Source: Bacteroidales bacterium CF (lineage in GTDB: Bacteria > Bacteroidota > Bacteroidia > Bacteroidales > UBA932). Taken from it: a DNA stretch of 64,000 nt. Where the stretch lies: positions 1,488,001 through 1,552,000 of the forward strand of contig CP006772.1 in the NCBI GenBank assembly GCA_000473305.1, in the 5' to 3' direction. Of the stretch, positions 55,756 to 64,000 are shown piece by piece. The position numbers were made by a program, and so were the translations under genes. The notes below the pieces were generated by a model. That model saw nothing but the letters and a program-made list of their open reading frames with translations, was not told the DNA's origin and made no database searches. Position 1 is the first letter of the stretch. Each line of letters begins with the position of its first letter.

Positions 55756-55941
55756 TTAGAAAAGTCTTGGATGGTCCTCCTCAAATTGTCTTAATATAGT
55801 CGAGATTATAGCCTCTCTGAAAAATTTGGATTCAGAAGTTACCTTGTATTTTTTACAGTATAACTCAACAGCCTCCATCTCTTTATCGTTGAATAAGATG
55901 GCTTTCCGGTGACGTCTCTTTAGTGCCTCTTTCTGCTTCAA
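55756..55941 (-). CDS. Small basic protein, possibly ribbon-helix-helix
   Basis: A 61-residue lysine- and arginine-rich protein with KRRHRKAILFNDKEMEAVE and predicted helices, resembling short ribbon-helix-helix or mobilisation-type DNA-binding proteins. The only start seen is a TTG one base after the lipoprotein gene stop, so it may be coupled to that gene. It ends 4 bases beyond rnpB on the opposite strand. Function unknown. Confidence 0.55.
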   Translation of the reverse strand: MKQKEALKRRHRKAILFNDKEMEAVELYCKKYKVTSESKFFREAIISTILRQFEEDHPRLF

Positions 55942-55942
55942 G

Positions 55943-56854
55943 TCACTTAGTTAATAATTGTTTATAACTCTCAACCTGATCAAGAGGGTACCTCTTTTCT
56001 GAATATTTCAGCCACTCCACTGCCAGGGCCTTTTTATCCTGCATCTCGCAAGCTACAGCCAGATTGTAGGCTGCACACGCAGCAACCTTATCGTTTTCTG
56101 ACGATGTTGCCTCAAGCCATATTTCAGAGGCTTTTGACCAATTAAACTCGCTTGCTGCGATTATAGCCTCCTGCCATCGGGAACCAAATAGAAAATAGAG
56201 ACTCCTGGCGTCTCTGTCCCATTTCTCAAAGAAATTCTGTGACACACTTTCGACAATATCTGTAATGGCCCCTAAGAAAGACTCTTTTATTTTATAATTC
56301 AGTACTGTCTCTTTTAATTGATTGCGCGAGAGAATCTCCCAAAGAAGAGTGTCTCTCTGGTTTATATCTGCAAGATTCTCTGCAGTTATACCGTCAAAAA
56401 GATCCAGTTTGAGACTGAAAGGCAGTTGAACATAAGTTGTATTGTATTCTGCGCCGGGCACTTTGTTAAGATAGACCTTGGCATTAGATATTTTTACTTC
56501 ACTTAATACAAAAACAAGATCAGAGTTTGACTTAACTGAAAGATCCTTGATTAGTTCCGGGTCATTTAATGACTGTGAATCTGTTTTGAAATTGTATACA
56601 AAAACAGAACCCTCCTCCCGGGAAAGCCTCTTTTCCAATGAAGAGGCTATTCCCTTTGAAAGGTCTGATACTACAGTCGAGTCGCAACTGCCGTCCAGGG
56701 CAGAGAAGATTGCAATACTCTTTCCGGACAACTCAACATTATAACGTGGAGCCACTCTTTTCTCCACATCAATCAATTGAACACCCGGAGCACAAGAGCA
56801 CAGAGTCAATATGGCAACTGATATTAATCCGATGGTTGAAAGATTGGCTTTCAT
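55943..56854 (-). CDS. Lipoprotein of the DUF6340 type
   Basis: A 303-residue protein with a lipoprotein signal (LTLCSCAP; lipid attachment likely at Cys21). The region after VEKRVAPRYNVELSGKSI resembles the DUF6340 family of Bacteroidota lipoproteins, and the C-terminal part (about 225-300) has helix pairs like TPR repeats (SEFNWSKASEIWLEA, AACAAYNLAVACEMQDK). Role unknown, perhaps envelope assembly. It follows fabG by 15 bases. Confidence 0.75.
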   Translation of the reverse strand: MKANLSTIGLISVAILTLCSCAPGVQLIDVEKRVAPRYNVELSGKSIAIFSALDGSCDSTVVSDLSKGIASSLEKRLSREEGSVFVYNFKTDSQSLNDPELIKDLSVKSNSDLVFVLSEVKISNAKVYLNKVPGAEYNTTYVQLPFSLKLDLFDGITAENLADINQRDTLLWEILSRNQLKETVLNYKIKESFLGAITDIVESVSQNFFEKWDRDARSLYFLFGSRWQEAIIAASEFNWSKASEIWLEATSSENDKVAACAAYNLAVACEMQDKKALAVEWLKYSEKRYPLDQVESYKQLLTK

Positions 56855-56869
56855 AATATTATCTCCTGT

Positions 56870-57616
56870 TTACATTTTCATACCGCCACAGACAGAGATT
56901 ACCTGGCCTGTAACATATGATGACATGTCTGATGCAAGAAATGTACAAACATTTGCGATATCTTCAGGTAAACCGCCCCTGCGAAGCGGAATTTTTTCGG
57001 CCCACTCCTTCTTGATCTCTTCAGGAAGTTTTGCTGTCATATCTGTAATGATAAAGCCGGGAGCAACTGCGTTAGCCCTGACTCCTCTGGAACCTAGTTC
57101 CTGAGCTATTGACTTTGCAAGGCCTATCATTCCGGCTTTTGAAGCTGAGTAGTTGGCCTGTCCTGCATTCCCTGACACTCCGACAACCGAACTCATATTG
57201 ATAATGCTTCCGTTTTTTTGTCTCATCATAACCGGAGTTATTGCGTGAATGAAGTTAAAAGCAGATTTCAGATTTACCCCAATAACGGCATCCCATTGCT
57301 GCTCACTCATTCTCATCATCAATCCGTCTTTTGTTATTCCGGCATTGTTTACCAATATGTCAATCTTTCCGAACTCCTTAACACCCTCTTCAACAACTTT
57401 GTGAGCCTCATCAAAAGAGGCTGCATTGGAAGCTATAGCCAATACTCTGACACCAAATTCTGCAATCTCTTTTTTTGTAGCTTCGCCATTCTCGTCTATA
57501 ACCAGATCTGTAAAAATTATATCTGCACCCTCTGATGCAAATTTTAAAGCTATTGCCTTTCCGATTCCTCTTGCAGCTCCGGTAATGAGCGCAACTTTTC
57601 CTTCTAATAGTTTCAT
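56870..57616 (-). CDS. fabG: 3-oxoacyl-[acyl-carrier-protein] reductase FabG
   Basis: A 248-residue SDR enzyme of fatty-acid elongation. TGAARGIGKAI (residues 12-22), VNNAGITKDG and the catalytic NYSASKAG are all present. It is closer in length and motif to housekeeping FabG than the copy at 1,766-2,494. It lies 12 bases after rimO, in the long minus-strand run. Confidence 0.93.
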   Translation of the reverse strand: MKLLEGKVALITGAARGIGKAIALKFASEGADIIFTDLVIDENGEATKKEIAEFGVRVLAIASNAASFDEAHKVVEEGVKEFGKIDILVNNAGITKDGLMMRMSEQQWDAVIGVNLKSAFNFIHAITPVMMRQKNGSIINMSSVVGVSGNAGQANYSASKAGMIGLAKSIAQELGSRGVRANAVAPGFIITDMTAKLPEEIKKEWAEKIPLRRGGLPEDIANVCTFLASDMSSYVTGQVISVCGGMKM

Positions 57617-57628
57617 ACCGTTTCGATT

Positions 57629-58960
57629 TTAGTTTTTTTTCATCCTGGCGTGCAGATCATATTCTTCCGCACCCGTTATCTCAACATCAACAAATGTACC
57701 AATAATATCTTTAGATTGGTAATCCTTTGCCATCTCTCTTTTATCTATAAGTATCTCGCCATCCACCTCCGGACTTTCACTCCGGCTTCTGGCTACCAGA
57801 TATTTGTCTGTTTCAGAGTCAACCAATACTCTCTGTTGGGTACCAACTCTTGACTCGTTGTATTCCAGCGAAATCTGTGACTGAAGTTCCATCAGGCGGC
57901 CGTATCTCTCCTCCTTTTCCCTCTTGCGGATGGTGTCTTTGAGATTCAGGGCTCCCCATGTACCCTCCTCCTCAGAGTAGGTAAATGCGCCAAGTCTCTC
58001 AAATCTTGTCTCAGAGACAAATGACATCAGCTCTTCGAACGCTCGTTTGTCCTCTCCCGGATGACCGACAATCATAGTGGTCCTGAGTGTGATTCCGGGA
58101 ACCCTGTTCCTGAATTTTTCCACAAGTCGCCTAGTCTGCTCTCCGTCAACGGAACGTCTCATATTTGCCAAAACCTTATCCGAAATATGTTGCAAAGGAA
58201 TATCCAGATACTTGCATACCTTCGGATTATTTGCCATGACATCCAGCAGATCCTCCGGAAATGCAGCAGGGTAGGCATAAAGAAGACGTATCCACTCTAT
58301 TCCTTTTACATCCGAGAGTCTCTCAACCAGCTCTGCGACATTTCTGCGGCCATAGAGGTCAACACCGTAATAGGTTGTGTCCTGTGCGACAAGTATGAGT
58401 TCCTTCACCCCCTTCTGTGCCAGAAATTCTGCTTCGGCAAAAAGATTTTCCTGTGGTACAGATGTGTGTTTTCCTCTGATAAGTGGGATGGAACAATAGG
58501 AACAAATCCTGTCACAACCTTCGGAGATTTTCAGATAGGCATAGTGATCCGGAGTTGTAAGAAACCTCTGGTTACTATATTTTTTATCCCATGAGGAGCT
58601 AAGTGCTTCAAGAACCTGCTGAGTGTCAAATGCTCCAAAGAATCCATCGACTTCAGGAATAGATTCAATCAACTCATGGCGGTATCTTTGTGATAGACAG
58701 CCAAATACAAGAACCCGGGATGTATATCCTAATCTTTTGGCCTCTACAGCCTCAAGTATTGCCTGTATGGACTCCTCCTTTGCATCCTTTATAAAACCGC
58801 AGGTGTTTATGATAACTGTATCTGCTGCAGCTTTCTCCAAGGGTTCATTTTCCGGGGAGATCTCAATATCATTGGCCAATATTTGTCTCAGTAAATGTTC
58901 CGAATCAACCCTGTTCTTTGAACAACCTAATGTTATGAGCTTAATTCTCCTTGGTTTCAT
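57629..58960 (-). CDS. rimO: Ribosomal protein S12 methylthiotransferase RimO
   Basis: A 443-residue radical-SAM methylthiotransferase acting on an aspartate of ribosomal protein S12. The first cluster motif is LGCSKNRVDSE, the radical SAM motif is CDRICSYCSIPLIRGKH, and a TRAM domain ends the protein. I start at the ATG at 58960 (MKPRRIKLITLGC), which lies 20 bases inside the DUF5606 gene. It is a paralogue of MtaB elsewhere in the window. Confidence 0.95.
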   Translation of the reverse strand: MKPRRIKLITLGCSKNRVDSEHLLRQILANDIEISPENEPLEKAAADTVIINTCGFIKDAKEESIQAILEAVEAKRLGYTSRVLVFGCLSQRYRHELIESIPEVDGFFGAFDTQQVLEALSSSWDKKYSNQRFLTTPDHYAYLKISEGCDRICSYCSIPLIRGKHTSVPQENLFAEAEFLAQKGVKELILVAQDTTYYGVDLYGRRNVAELVERLSDVKGIEWIRLLYAYPAAFPEDLLDVMANNPKVCKYLDIPLQHISDKVLANMRRSVDGEQTRRLVEKFRNRVPGITLRTTMIVGHPGEDKRAFEELMSFVSETRFERLGAFTYSEEEGTWGALNLKDTIRKREKEERYGRLMELQSQISLEYNESRVGTQQRVLVDSETDKYLVARSRSESPEVDGEILIDKREMAKDYQSKDIIGTFVDVEITGAEEYDLHARMKKN

Positions 58961-59357
58961 CAGGCAGTTCGAAGTCGAGTGAAGCATTATCTTTTAGTAT
59001 GTTATACCACTCTACTACCTTCTTCATGTGTGAGGCGTAAAATCTATCCCTGTCATAGTCAGGCAGAACTTCAGCAAAGAACTTTTTAAGCTCCTCTGCC
59101 TGGGATTTTCCGTCAGGAGCACTCTGCTCACCAAGTTTTTCGTGCATTTTTGTAAGGACAACATGAAGAGGAATCTCCTCCTCTGTTGTGTATATGGAAA
59201 TATCCGACAATGCTGTAAGCCTTGTTGTTGAACCGCACATTGTTCTTTTTTTGGTGATCAGTGATTCAACTATCACACCTGAATTTGCGTGTGACAGATA
59301 ATTGAACAAACCCGGCTGACCGGAAATTGAAAGGATCTTCTGTAAATTTGTTTTCAT
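58941..59357 (-). CDS. DUF5606 family protein
   Basis: A 138-residue protein typical of Bacteroidota. The N-terminal half (LQKILSISGQPGLFNYLSHA, ISIYTTEEEIPL) matches the pattern I know as DUF5606, and the C-terminal half is helical with charged residues. Function unknown; its place with rimO and djlA-like genes is conserved, suggesting a core role. It overlaps rimO by 20 bases. Confidence 0.8.
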   Translation of the reverse strand: MKTNLQKILSISGQPGLFNYLSHANSGVIVESLITKKRTMCGSTTRLTALSDISIYTTEEEIPLHVVLTKMHEKLGEQSAPDGKSQAEELKKFFAEVLPDYDRDRFYASHMKKVVEWYNILKDNASLDFELPDETKEN

Positions 59358-59367
59358 CTTCTAATTG

Positions 59368-60111
59368 TTATACAATTCCTCTATCTTTTTTTATCTTTTC
59401 GTATGCTTCTGAAATACTCTTGAATCTCTCCTCAGCCGCTCTCTGTACATCCGGGCCAAGATTTGACACCTTATCGGGGTGATGTTTAACTGCAAGTCGC
59501 TTGTATGCTTTTTTAACCTCCTCGTCAGATGCGCTCTTCTCTATTTCAAGTACCTGATATGCTGCATCTATCCCTTTGTCAAACATGGCAAAGACTGATT
59601 CGCTCTCGTCTCTCGAGATACCCAAAGTTGCAGAGATGCGCCTCAAAACTTCAAGCTCCGAGGTACTGACTGTGCCATCGGCCTGCGCAATTCCGGTAAG
59701 GTAGTGTAAAAGCTGAATTCTGGCTTCAGGATTCATAAAGCGCTGTATCTGGAAACCAACAGCATTTATATCAACATCTTTTTTCAGCAAGTCTCTCAGC
59801 AAAACAGTCGCTTCTCTGGCTGCATCCTCACCAAAACTTTGTGTTATAAATCTTTTAACATAATCGAGCTCTGACTTCATAATCCTCCCGTCAGCCTTCA
59901 TCACGGCAGATGAGAGGACCAGAAGAGAAACCAAAAAACTGTTCCTTTGCTCGGTATCAGAATAGACTCTGCCGGGAACATAATCCTGCTGATTTTGTGA
60001 GTATTCCCTGCCCTTATCGAATATAGAACCTACTGCAAAACCCAGTATACCCCCTATCGGCCCTCCTAATGCCCATCCCAGGGCACCTGTTATCCACTTT
60101 CCGTATCCCAT
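59368..60111 (-). CDS. djlA: DjlA-like co-chaperone (TerB and J domains)
   Basis: A 247-residue protein with a glycine-rich N-terminal membrane-association segment ([18 protein letters not shown]), a TerB-like helical domain (about 55-165) and a C-terminal J domain (about 180-245) with [13 protein letters not shown], including the HPD motif. DjlA-like proteins recruit DnaK at the inner membrane. It lies 1 base after coaE. Confidence 0.88.
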   Translation of the reverse strand: MGYGKWITGALGWALGGPIGGILGFAVGSIFDKGREYSQNQQDYVPGRVYSDTEQRNSFLVSLLVLSSAVMKADGRIMKSELDYVKRFITQSFGEDAAREATVLLRDLLKKDVDINAVGFQIQRFMNPEARIQLLHYLTGIAQADGTVSTSELEVLRRISATLGISRDESESVFAMFDKGIDAAYQVLEIEKSASDEEVKKAYKRLAVKHHPDKVSNLGPDVQRAAEERFKSISEAYEKIKKDRGIV

Positions 60112-60112
60112 C

Positions 60113-60709
60113 TCAGTTTTTTACCTTTACGCTGTTTACTATTTCCAGAACCTGCGGGAGAACAGCCCTCCTGCCATCTGCATGTATTATGTAATCAGCC
60201 ATGGAGATTCTCATTTTATCGCTCCACTGGCTTAAAATCCTCGCTCTCACCTGCTCCTCGCTGACCCCGTCCCTCTTCATAACCCTCATAAACCTGACAT
60301 GTTCAGGCGCCACAACAACAATCACCTTGTCAACAATTGTCCAGAAAAGGGGAGTCTCAAAAAAAATAGCCGACTCATATATAATTATCTCACTTCCCTC
60401 TTTTTGCCTGCACTCCCGCCACTCATAAAAATCCTCCAACAATCTCGGATGAACAATTCCATTTACCCGCTCCAGCAAATTACGGTCCGAGAATATTTTT
60501 TTTGCCATAATATGCTTTTGCAACACACCATCCTTCAATATATCATCACCAAGCAAGCCCGCCAGTTTGTCCAGTAACCCGCTATCCTTGTTGTACAACT
60601 CCTTAACCCTCTCATCAGCTATGAACGCAGGAATACCAAGAGCAGAAAAGATTCTTATTACATAAGACTTTCCCGAGCCGATACCTCCCGTGCAAGCAAA
60701 ACAAAACAT
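60113..60709 (-). CDS. coaE: Dephospho-CoA kinase CoaE
   Basis: A 198-residue P-loop kinase, the last step of coenzyme A synthesis. The P-loop GGIGSGKS is at 8-15, and YESAIFFE and [14 protein letters not shown] follow. I start at the ATG at 60709 since the P-loop sits near the N-terminus in this family; a longer frame would run into the YbbR-like gene. It lies 13 bases after the ybbR-like gene. Confidence 0.93.
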   Translation of the reverse strand: MFCFACTGGIGSGKSYVIRIFSALGIPAFIADERVKELYNKDSGLLDKLAGLLGDDILKDGVLQKHIMAKKIFSDRNLLERVNGIVHPRLLEDFYEWRECRQKEGSEIIIYESAIFFETPLFWTIVDKVIVVVAPEHVRFMRVMKRDGVSEEQVRARILSQWSDKMRISMADYIIHADGRRAVLPQVLEIVNSVKVKN

Positions 60710-60722
60710 ATACTTAAATATA

Positions 60723-61700
60723 TTATTTCCCGATAACCTTACACTGGATGAATTTCGGATCCAGCTCGACTGAAAGGAGATCTTCCGGCAAACCCGAGAC
60801 CTTTGGCTCAACAGTGTTGCTTATCGAGGAAGCTATGTCATTGTAATCAATCGTTGCTGCAAAGATAGCATTTTCCTGACTATGCGTGTTTCTTAAAGGG
60901 ACTCTGTATACAACCCTGATCTTATTTGGGAAGAATCTGACAAACTTATCTGGAGGGACATTAAGTGTCTCCACGGGCAGCAATAAGGTGTTCTCTACAT
61001 ATCTGACCACTTCCAGTGTGTAGTAGAAATCCTTCTCCTCATAACGTAAACCCGGAATAGGAATAAGATCCACAACCCCGCTTCTTGAGGATGACAATTT
61101 TTCAAATATCAGTGGCTCTGTTCTTATGGAGTCAATCTTGTTGAGAATTGACAACTCTCCGTAAACAGTAACAGTTGATGGTGATATTTTTATCTTTCCT
61201 GCCGGCATGTACTGATCCTTGAATCTTGCATGGTAATCCACGGCGACCGGCATCTCTCTGTGTGACTGCAATGGCAGCGTAAGATATATAGTATCTGATG
61301 AATATGACTCAATTTCAAGGTGTTCTCTCATTATATCAGATATAACATCTGTTATCTCTCTTACTACAATGTAGAATTTATCATGGACTCCCGGAAGAGG
61401 TCTGATCAGACGCCCCTCTACAGGAAGGGTAACTACCGAGCTTTTTATCCCCAATCTGTTCTGAAGAATATAGAATCCTGATGCTGAACCGGTAAGAGAT
61501 AATTTATTGTCAGCAGTTGTCTCGCCTGCATAGCCCCTCTTCTGAGTAATAACCTGTACGGTATAATTCAGATTCGTACTGTAAGTTGCTGACAGATTGT
61601 GAATTGCCCATAAAATAAATGCCAGAAAGAGACAGAACAAGAAAAGCAATGCTTGTCTGCCTCTTTCGTAAGAGATCCTGAATCGTCTCAGCTTTATCAT
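60723..61700 (-). CDS. YbbR-like domain protein
   Basis: A 325-residue protein with an N-terminal transmembrane segment (about 15-35, ALLFLFCLFLAFILWAI) and YbbR-like beta repeats (for example ITISPSTVTVYG-type KIKISPSTVTVYGELS near residue 172). In Firmicutes YbbR/CdaR regulates a diadenylate cyclase, but no cyclase gene is here. In Bacteroidota it is conserved between yajC and coaE. Role unknown, likely envelope. Confidence 0.85.
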   Translation of the reverse strand: MIKLRRFRISYERGRQALLFLFCLFLAFILWAIHNLSATYSTNLNYTVQVITQKRGYAGETTADNKLSLTGSASGFYILQNRLGIKSSVVTLPVEGRLIRPLPGVHDKFYIVVREITDVISDIMREHLEIESYSSDTIYLTLPLQSHREMPVAVDYHARFKDQYMPAGKIKISPSTVTVYGELSILNKIDSIRTEPLIFEKLSSSRSGVVDLIPIPGLRYEEKDFYYTLEVVRYVENTLLLPVETLNVPPDKFVRFFPNKIRVVYRVPLRNTHSQENAIFAATIDYNDIASSISNTVEPKVSGLPEDLLSVELDPKFIQCKVIGK

Positions 61701-61711
61701 AAAGCCGGAAT

Positions 61712-62038
61712 TTATTTACCTGCTGCCTGGATGTCCGAACTGTCCTTAACTATCGAACCTTTGTCCACACGAAGCTTAACATTGTTGTCAACCTCGACCA
61801 GCACATATTGCTCCTTAACTTCAACAATAACTCCGTAAATACCGCCCATAGTGATTACTTTATCACCTTTGGCCAGACTATTGCGGAATTTTGCGAGCTC
61901 TTTCTGTTTTTTCTGTTGAGGACGTATCATAAAGAAATACATCACAACGAAAATAAGACCCATCATTATCAGAAAGCTCCAGTTTCCGCCTGTTGAAGCG
62001 GGCGCAGCATTTGTTTGAAGAAATACTAAAAAATTCAT
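61712..62038 (-). CDS. yajC: Preprotein translocase subunit YajC
   Basis: A 108-residue membrane protein with one helix (about 22-42, WSFLIMMGLIFVVMYFFM) followed by IRPQQKKQKELAKFRNSL and GDKVITMGGIYGVIVE, the YajC signature. YajC joins SecDF in the translocase. It lies 32 bases after nusB. Confidence 0.95.
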   Translation of the reverse strand: MNFLVFLQTNAAPASTGGNWSFLIMMGLIFVVMYFFMIRPQQKKQKELAKFRNSLAKGDKVITMGGIYGVIVEVKEQYVLVEVDNNVKLRVDKGSIVKDSSDIQAAGK

Positions 62039-62070
62039 CTTTATTTTATTTAAATATCATACAAATTTAA

Positions 62071-63018
62071 CTAATCTATTGAGCCCACCAAACCTCTTCC
62101 TGACTTTTGAACTACTCCTTCACGCTGCAGGCCTATCAATACCTTGTCCAATATACCATTTACAAAAACCTTACTGTTCTGGGTGCTATAGAATTTCGAA
62201 AGTTCTACATATTCATTTATGGTCACCTTGAGCGGTATGTTAGGAAAAGCAATTGCCTCGGCAATTCCAAGAACTATAAGGTTGGTGTCTGTAGCTGCAA
62301 GGCGCTCGGGTTCCCAATTCAGAACATACCTGGCCATCATCTCTACATATTCGTCATAATTAAGTAAAGCCTTGGCAAGCAATCTGACAGCATACTCCCT
62401 GTCTTCATCCTTAATAAACACCTTTGGAAAAGAGACTTTGGACTTCTCTTTCATCAAGGCCAGTCTTTTAATTATGATGTTAATTACATATGCAATATCA
62501 TCAACCCAATACAAGCTGGCATCTTCAAGCATAGTGTAAAGATCTTCACAATCCTCCAGTTCCTGCTCATAAATATCCAGAATCAACTTAAGATCCTTAT
62601 CATAACTTGTCTCAGGTGCGCTCATATACTCTCTGTAATAATCGCTCTTGATCATAGAGGAATATATCTTTTTTACTACTGATTCATGATCATTCCATAA
62701 AAGACCCCTGTTTTCGCAGAACTTTGTGAGTTCTTCACAATTTTCAAGTTTTTCTATTACAGGATTGTCAACAAAACGCCTGTTCGGATTGAGTTCCTCA
62801 CTTGTAGGATGGAATTTTTTAAGTCCCGCTTCAATTTTAGTTTCTGAAATCTTTTTAAGGGCCACCGGTAATCCAAGGAGGAAATAGTAAAGATCCAGAG
62901 TCTTCTCACAACTCATAATAAGTTCCTTCTCCGCTCCGTTTATTGAATCGGACCCTGAACTTACCCTACTGAAAAGAACTTTAAACACCTTTACCCTAAT
63001 CAATCTTCTGCTAATCAT
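62071..63018 (-). CDS. nusB: Transcription antitermination factor NusB (long form)
   Basis: A 315-residue protein, about twice the length of the E. coli NusB. The opening SRRLIRVKVFKVLFSRVSSG and the C-terminal half (about 180-300, AIAFPNIPLKVTINEYVELSKF) are NusB-like; the middle is a Bacteroidota-type insertion. NusB with NusE binds boxA for rRNA antitermination. It is first in the run to fabG. A minus-strand TATCTTTG (63042-63049) lies upstream. Confidence 0.9.
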   Translation of the reverse strand: MISRRLIRVKVFKVLFSRVSSGSDSINGAEKELIMSCEKTLDLYYFLLGLPVALKKISETKIEAGLKKFHPTSEELNPNRRFVDNPVIEKLENCEELTKFCENRGLLWNDHESVVKKIYSSMIKSDYYREYMSAPETSYDKDLKLILDIYEQELEDCEDLYTMLEDASLYWVDDIAYVINIIIKRLALMKEKSKVSFPKVFIKDEDREYAVRLLAKALLNYDEYVEMMARYVLNWEPERLAATDTNLIVLGIAEAIAFPNIPLKVTINEYVELSKFYSTQNSKVFVNGILDKVLIGLQREGVVQKSGRGLVGSID

Positions 63019-63041
63019 AATTAATTATTTCAAATATTTTG

Positions 63042-63049
63042 CAAAGATA
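63042..63049 (-). promoter_or_regulatory. -7 element of nusB
   Basis: TATCTTTG on the minus strand lies 23 bases before the nusB start. No clear -33 was found. It faces the promoter of the PUR-family gene. Confidence 0.5.
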
Positions 63050-63053
63050 GGTT

Positions 63054-63082
63054 TTTGTGCACAAAAAATAATTTTATCTTTG
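63054..63082 (+). promoter_or_regulatory. Promoter of the PUR-family gene
   Basis: TTTG (63054-63057) and TATCTTTG (63075-63082) are 17 bases apart, consistent with the consensus, 26 bases before the start codon. Confidence 0.6.
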
Positions 63083-63107
63083 TAAGAGAAATTTAAAAAT
63101 AACAAAA

Positions 63108-63464
63108 ATGTACTTCGAAGATTTTGATAACGCGGATACACAAGAACGCAACGGAGATGATGTATATTCAAAACCGGTAAGGGCAGGAAAGAGGACATAC
63201 TTCTTTGATGTAAAGGCGACTAAGAACAATGATTATTATCTTACAATCACCGAAAGCAAAAGAAGACTCGACAGGGACGGCAGGTTTGTGTACGACAAGC
63301 ACAAAATTTTTCTGTACAAGGAGGACTTTGAGAAGTTTTCACAAGGACTTGAGGAAATAATTCAATACATAAGGGAGAAAGCCCCTATCATGACTGAAAA
63401 GAATGAAAAAGAGGGCACTGACGAAGTGACTCCATTTTCTGATGTCAACTTTGAGGAGCTTTAA
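63108..63464 (+). CDS. PUR-family (DUF3276) nucleic acid-binding protein
   Basis: A 118-residue protein of the PUR-alpha-like group. VRAGKRTYFFDVKATKNNDY, YYLTITESKRR and KIFLYKEDFEKFSQGL are the family's beta-beta-beta-alpha pattern. Such proteins bind single-stranded DNA or RNA; the role in Bacteroidota is not known. It has a clear promoter and a hairpin terminator. Confidence 0.88.
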   Translation: MYFEDFDNADTQERNGDDVYSKPVRAGKRTYFFDVKATKNNDYYLTITESKRRLDRDGRFVYDKHKIFLYKEDFEKFSQGLEEIIQYIREKAPIMTEKNEKEGTDEVTPFSDVNFEEL

Positions 63465-63485
63465 AATTTTCTCATAAATATAAGT

Positions 63486-63513
63486 TGAGGGCCAAAAATA
63501 CTTTTGGCCCTCA
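63486..63513. terminator. Bidirectional terminator
   Basis: A perfect 12-bp stem (63486-63497 with 63502-63513, arm TGAGGGCCAAAA) has a 4-base loop, with a T-run after it on the plus strand. It separates the PUR gene from the convergent partial gene. Confidence 0.85.
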
Positions 63514-63517
63514 GTTT

Positions 63518-64000
63518 TTATTTGAATGGTGTAAGAGTTAAGGTCACACTGATTTTCTCGTCATTCAAGGGGGATCCTGAATTATTGAAAGCGCTTCCTT
63601 TCAAGCTCAAAGTATATGCTCCATCAGGATTCAAAAGATAACGCTCTAGAGCCTCTACATCCTGAATCTTCATGGGGACGATTATTTGATCTGCTGATGA
63701 GAGAAATTTTGAATAGTCAAAGCTTATGCCAACACTCTGTTTTGGAGATACCTCCGCATCAACCGACTCCATCTCTCCGTATTCGTTTCGTTGTTGCCGT
63801 TTTCTTTTCCCTGTTGTGGGGTATTTTGATGAATTGAAAAGAGCTCTGGCATTACTTCCCATCTTAACAACAAGGCAGTAACTTCTGGCGATAGCCGGTA
63901 ATGGCAAACCATCTGCTCCCTGATATGAAAGAGTGGTAATCTCAACTGTAAGATCGCAACCGTTAGAGCTTACCTCTGATGTCTCCTTCTCGTCAAGACG
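63518..64000 (-). CDS. Hypothetical protein, C-terminal part (cut by window edge)
   Basis: The frame is open from the right edge to 63518, giving the last 160 residues. It contains LTVEITTLSYQGADGLPLPA and NPDGAYTLSLKGSAFN, and ends with a beta-rich tail (ISVTLTLTPFK). I do not recognise it. No start is in the window; an internal TTG is not a credible start since the frame extends further. Confidence 0.65.
   Translation of the reverse strand, partial: RLDEKETSEVSSNGCDLTVEITTLSYQGADGLPLPAIARSYCLVVKMGSNARALFNSSKYPTTGKRKRQQRNEYGEMESVDAEVSPKQSVGISFDYSKFLSSADQIIVPMKIQDVEALERYLLNPDGAYTLSLKGSAFNNSGSPLNDEKISVTLTLTPFK

Noticed and set aside
55756-55941. Antitoxin of a toxin-antitoxin pair
   Set aside because: The small basic protein could be a ribbon-helix-helix type, but no toxin gene lies next to it.
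60710-60811. Extended N-terminus of CoaE
   Set aside because: It lies in the YbbR-like gene; the P-loop should be near the N-terminus.

Overview
The window is a chromosomal segment of a Bacteroidota bacterium, most likely of the order Bacteroidales. The evidence is the gene content (FecI-type sigma factor, FecR and SusC genes, BACON and M64 modules, DUF5606, a PUR/DUF3276 protein, DUF6340, a LytS/LytTR pair, the nusB-yajC-ybbR-coaE order, mqnA) and repeated promoter-like TTTG-N17-21-TAnnTTTG sequences, the primary sigma signature of this phylum. I cannot place it to genus. I saw no tRNA, insertion sequence, phage module or CRISPR array.

Layout. 1-4016 (minus): one end of an aryl-polyene/flexirubin-type cluster running tyrosine-ammonia-lyase-like enzyme, FabG-like reductase, ketosynthase, acyl carrier protein and LpxL-like acyltransferase, the last cut by the window edge. 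4126-17275: housekeeping genes, namely tldD/tldE, a SlyD-like isomerase, tsaD, a TamB-like giant, mtaB, folB, an RsmI-like methylase, an MBL hydrolase and a TIGR01777 epimerase. 17.3-36.4 kb: an AT-richer accessory stretch. It holds a LytS/LytTR pair with a gene remnant, a divergent run of envelope genes, a 1076-residue BACON/LRR/thioredoxin-like/M64 lipoprotein, a hybrid-less histidine kinase, a DUF5131 protein, a pentapeptide protein with a membrane partner, a nitroreductase, a VOC protein, and a sigma/anti-sigma/SusC unit. The SusC gene is broken and joined to the tail of an RND efflux pump gene near 35,590.

36.4-64 kb is mostly conserved core: mnmA, SRP RNA, cdd, a glucosaminidase with mltG, a C-terminal processing protease, RNase Z, rpsA, a POT-like transporter, corA, mqnA, mntP, a sodium:solute symporter, recR, murQ and a MurK-like kinase. 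A TPP riboswitch follows, heading a TonB receptor and a PnuT-like transporter on the minus strand, then RNase P RNA. The last block is a long minus-strand run (nusB, yajC, ybbR-like, coaE, djlA-like, DUF5606, rimO, fabG, DUF6340 lipoprotein, small basic protein), a PUR-family gene and a partial unknown gene.

The points most worth a second look are the SusC/RND chimera (deletion or assembly error), the multi-domain M64 lipoprotein, the unknown envelope cluster beside the LytS/LytTR pair, the pigment-type cluster at the left edge, and the nearly leaderless pentapeptide transcript. All functions are read from motifs and remembered family features; no database search was run.
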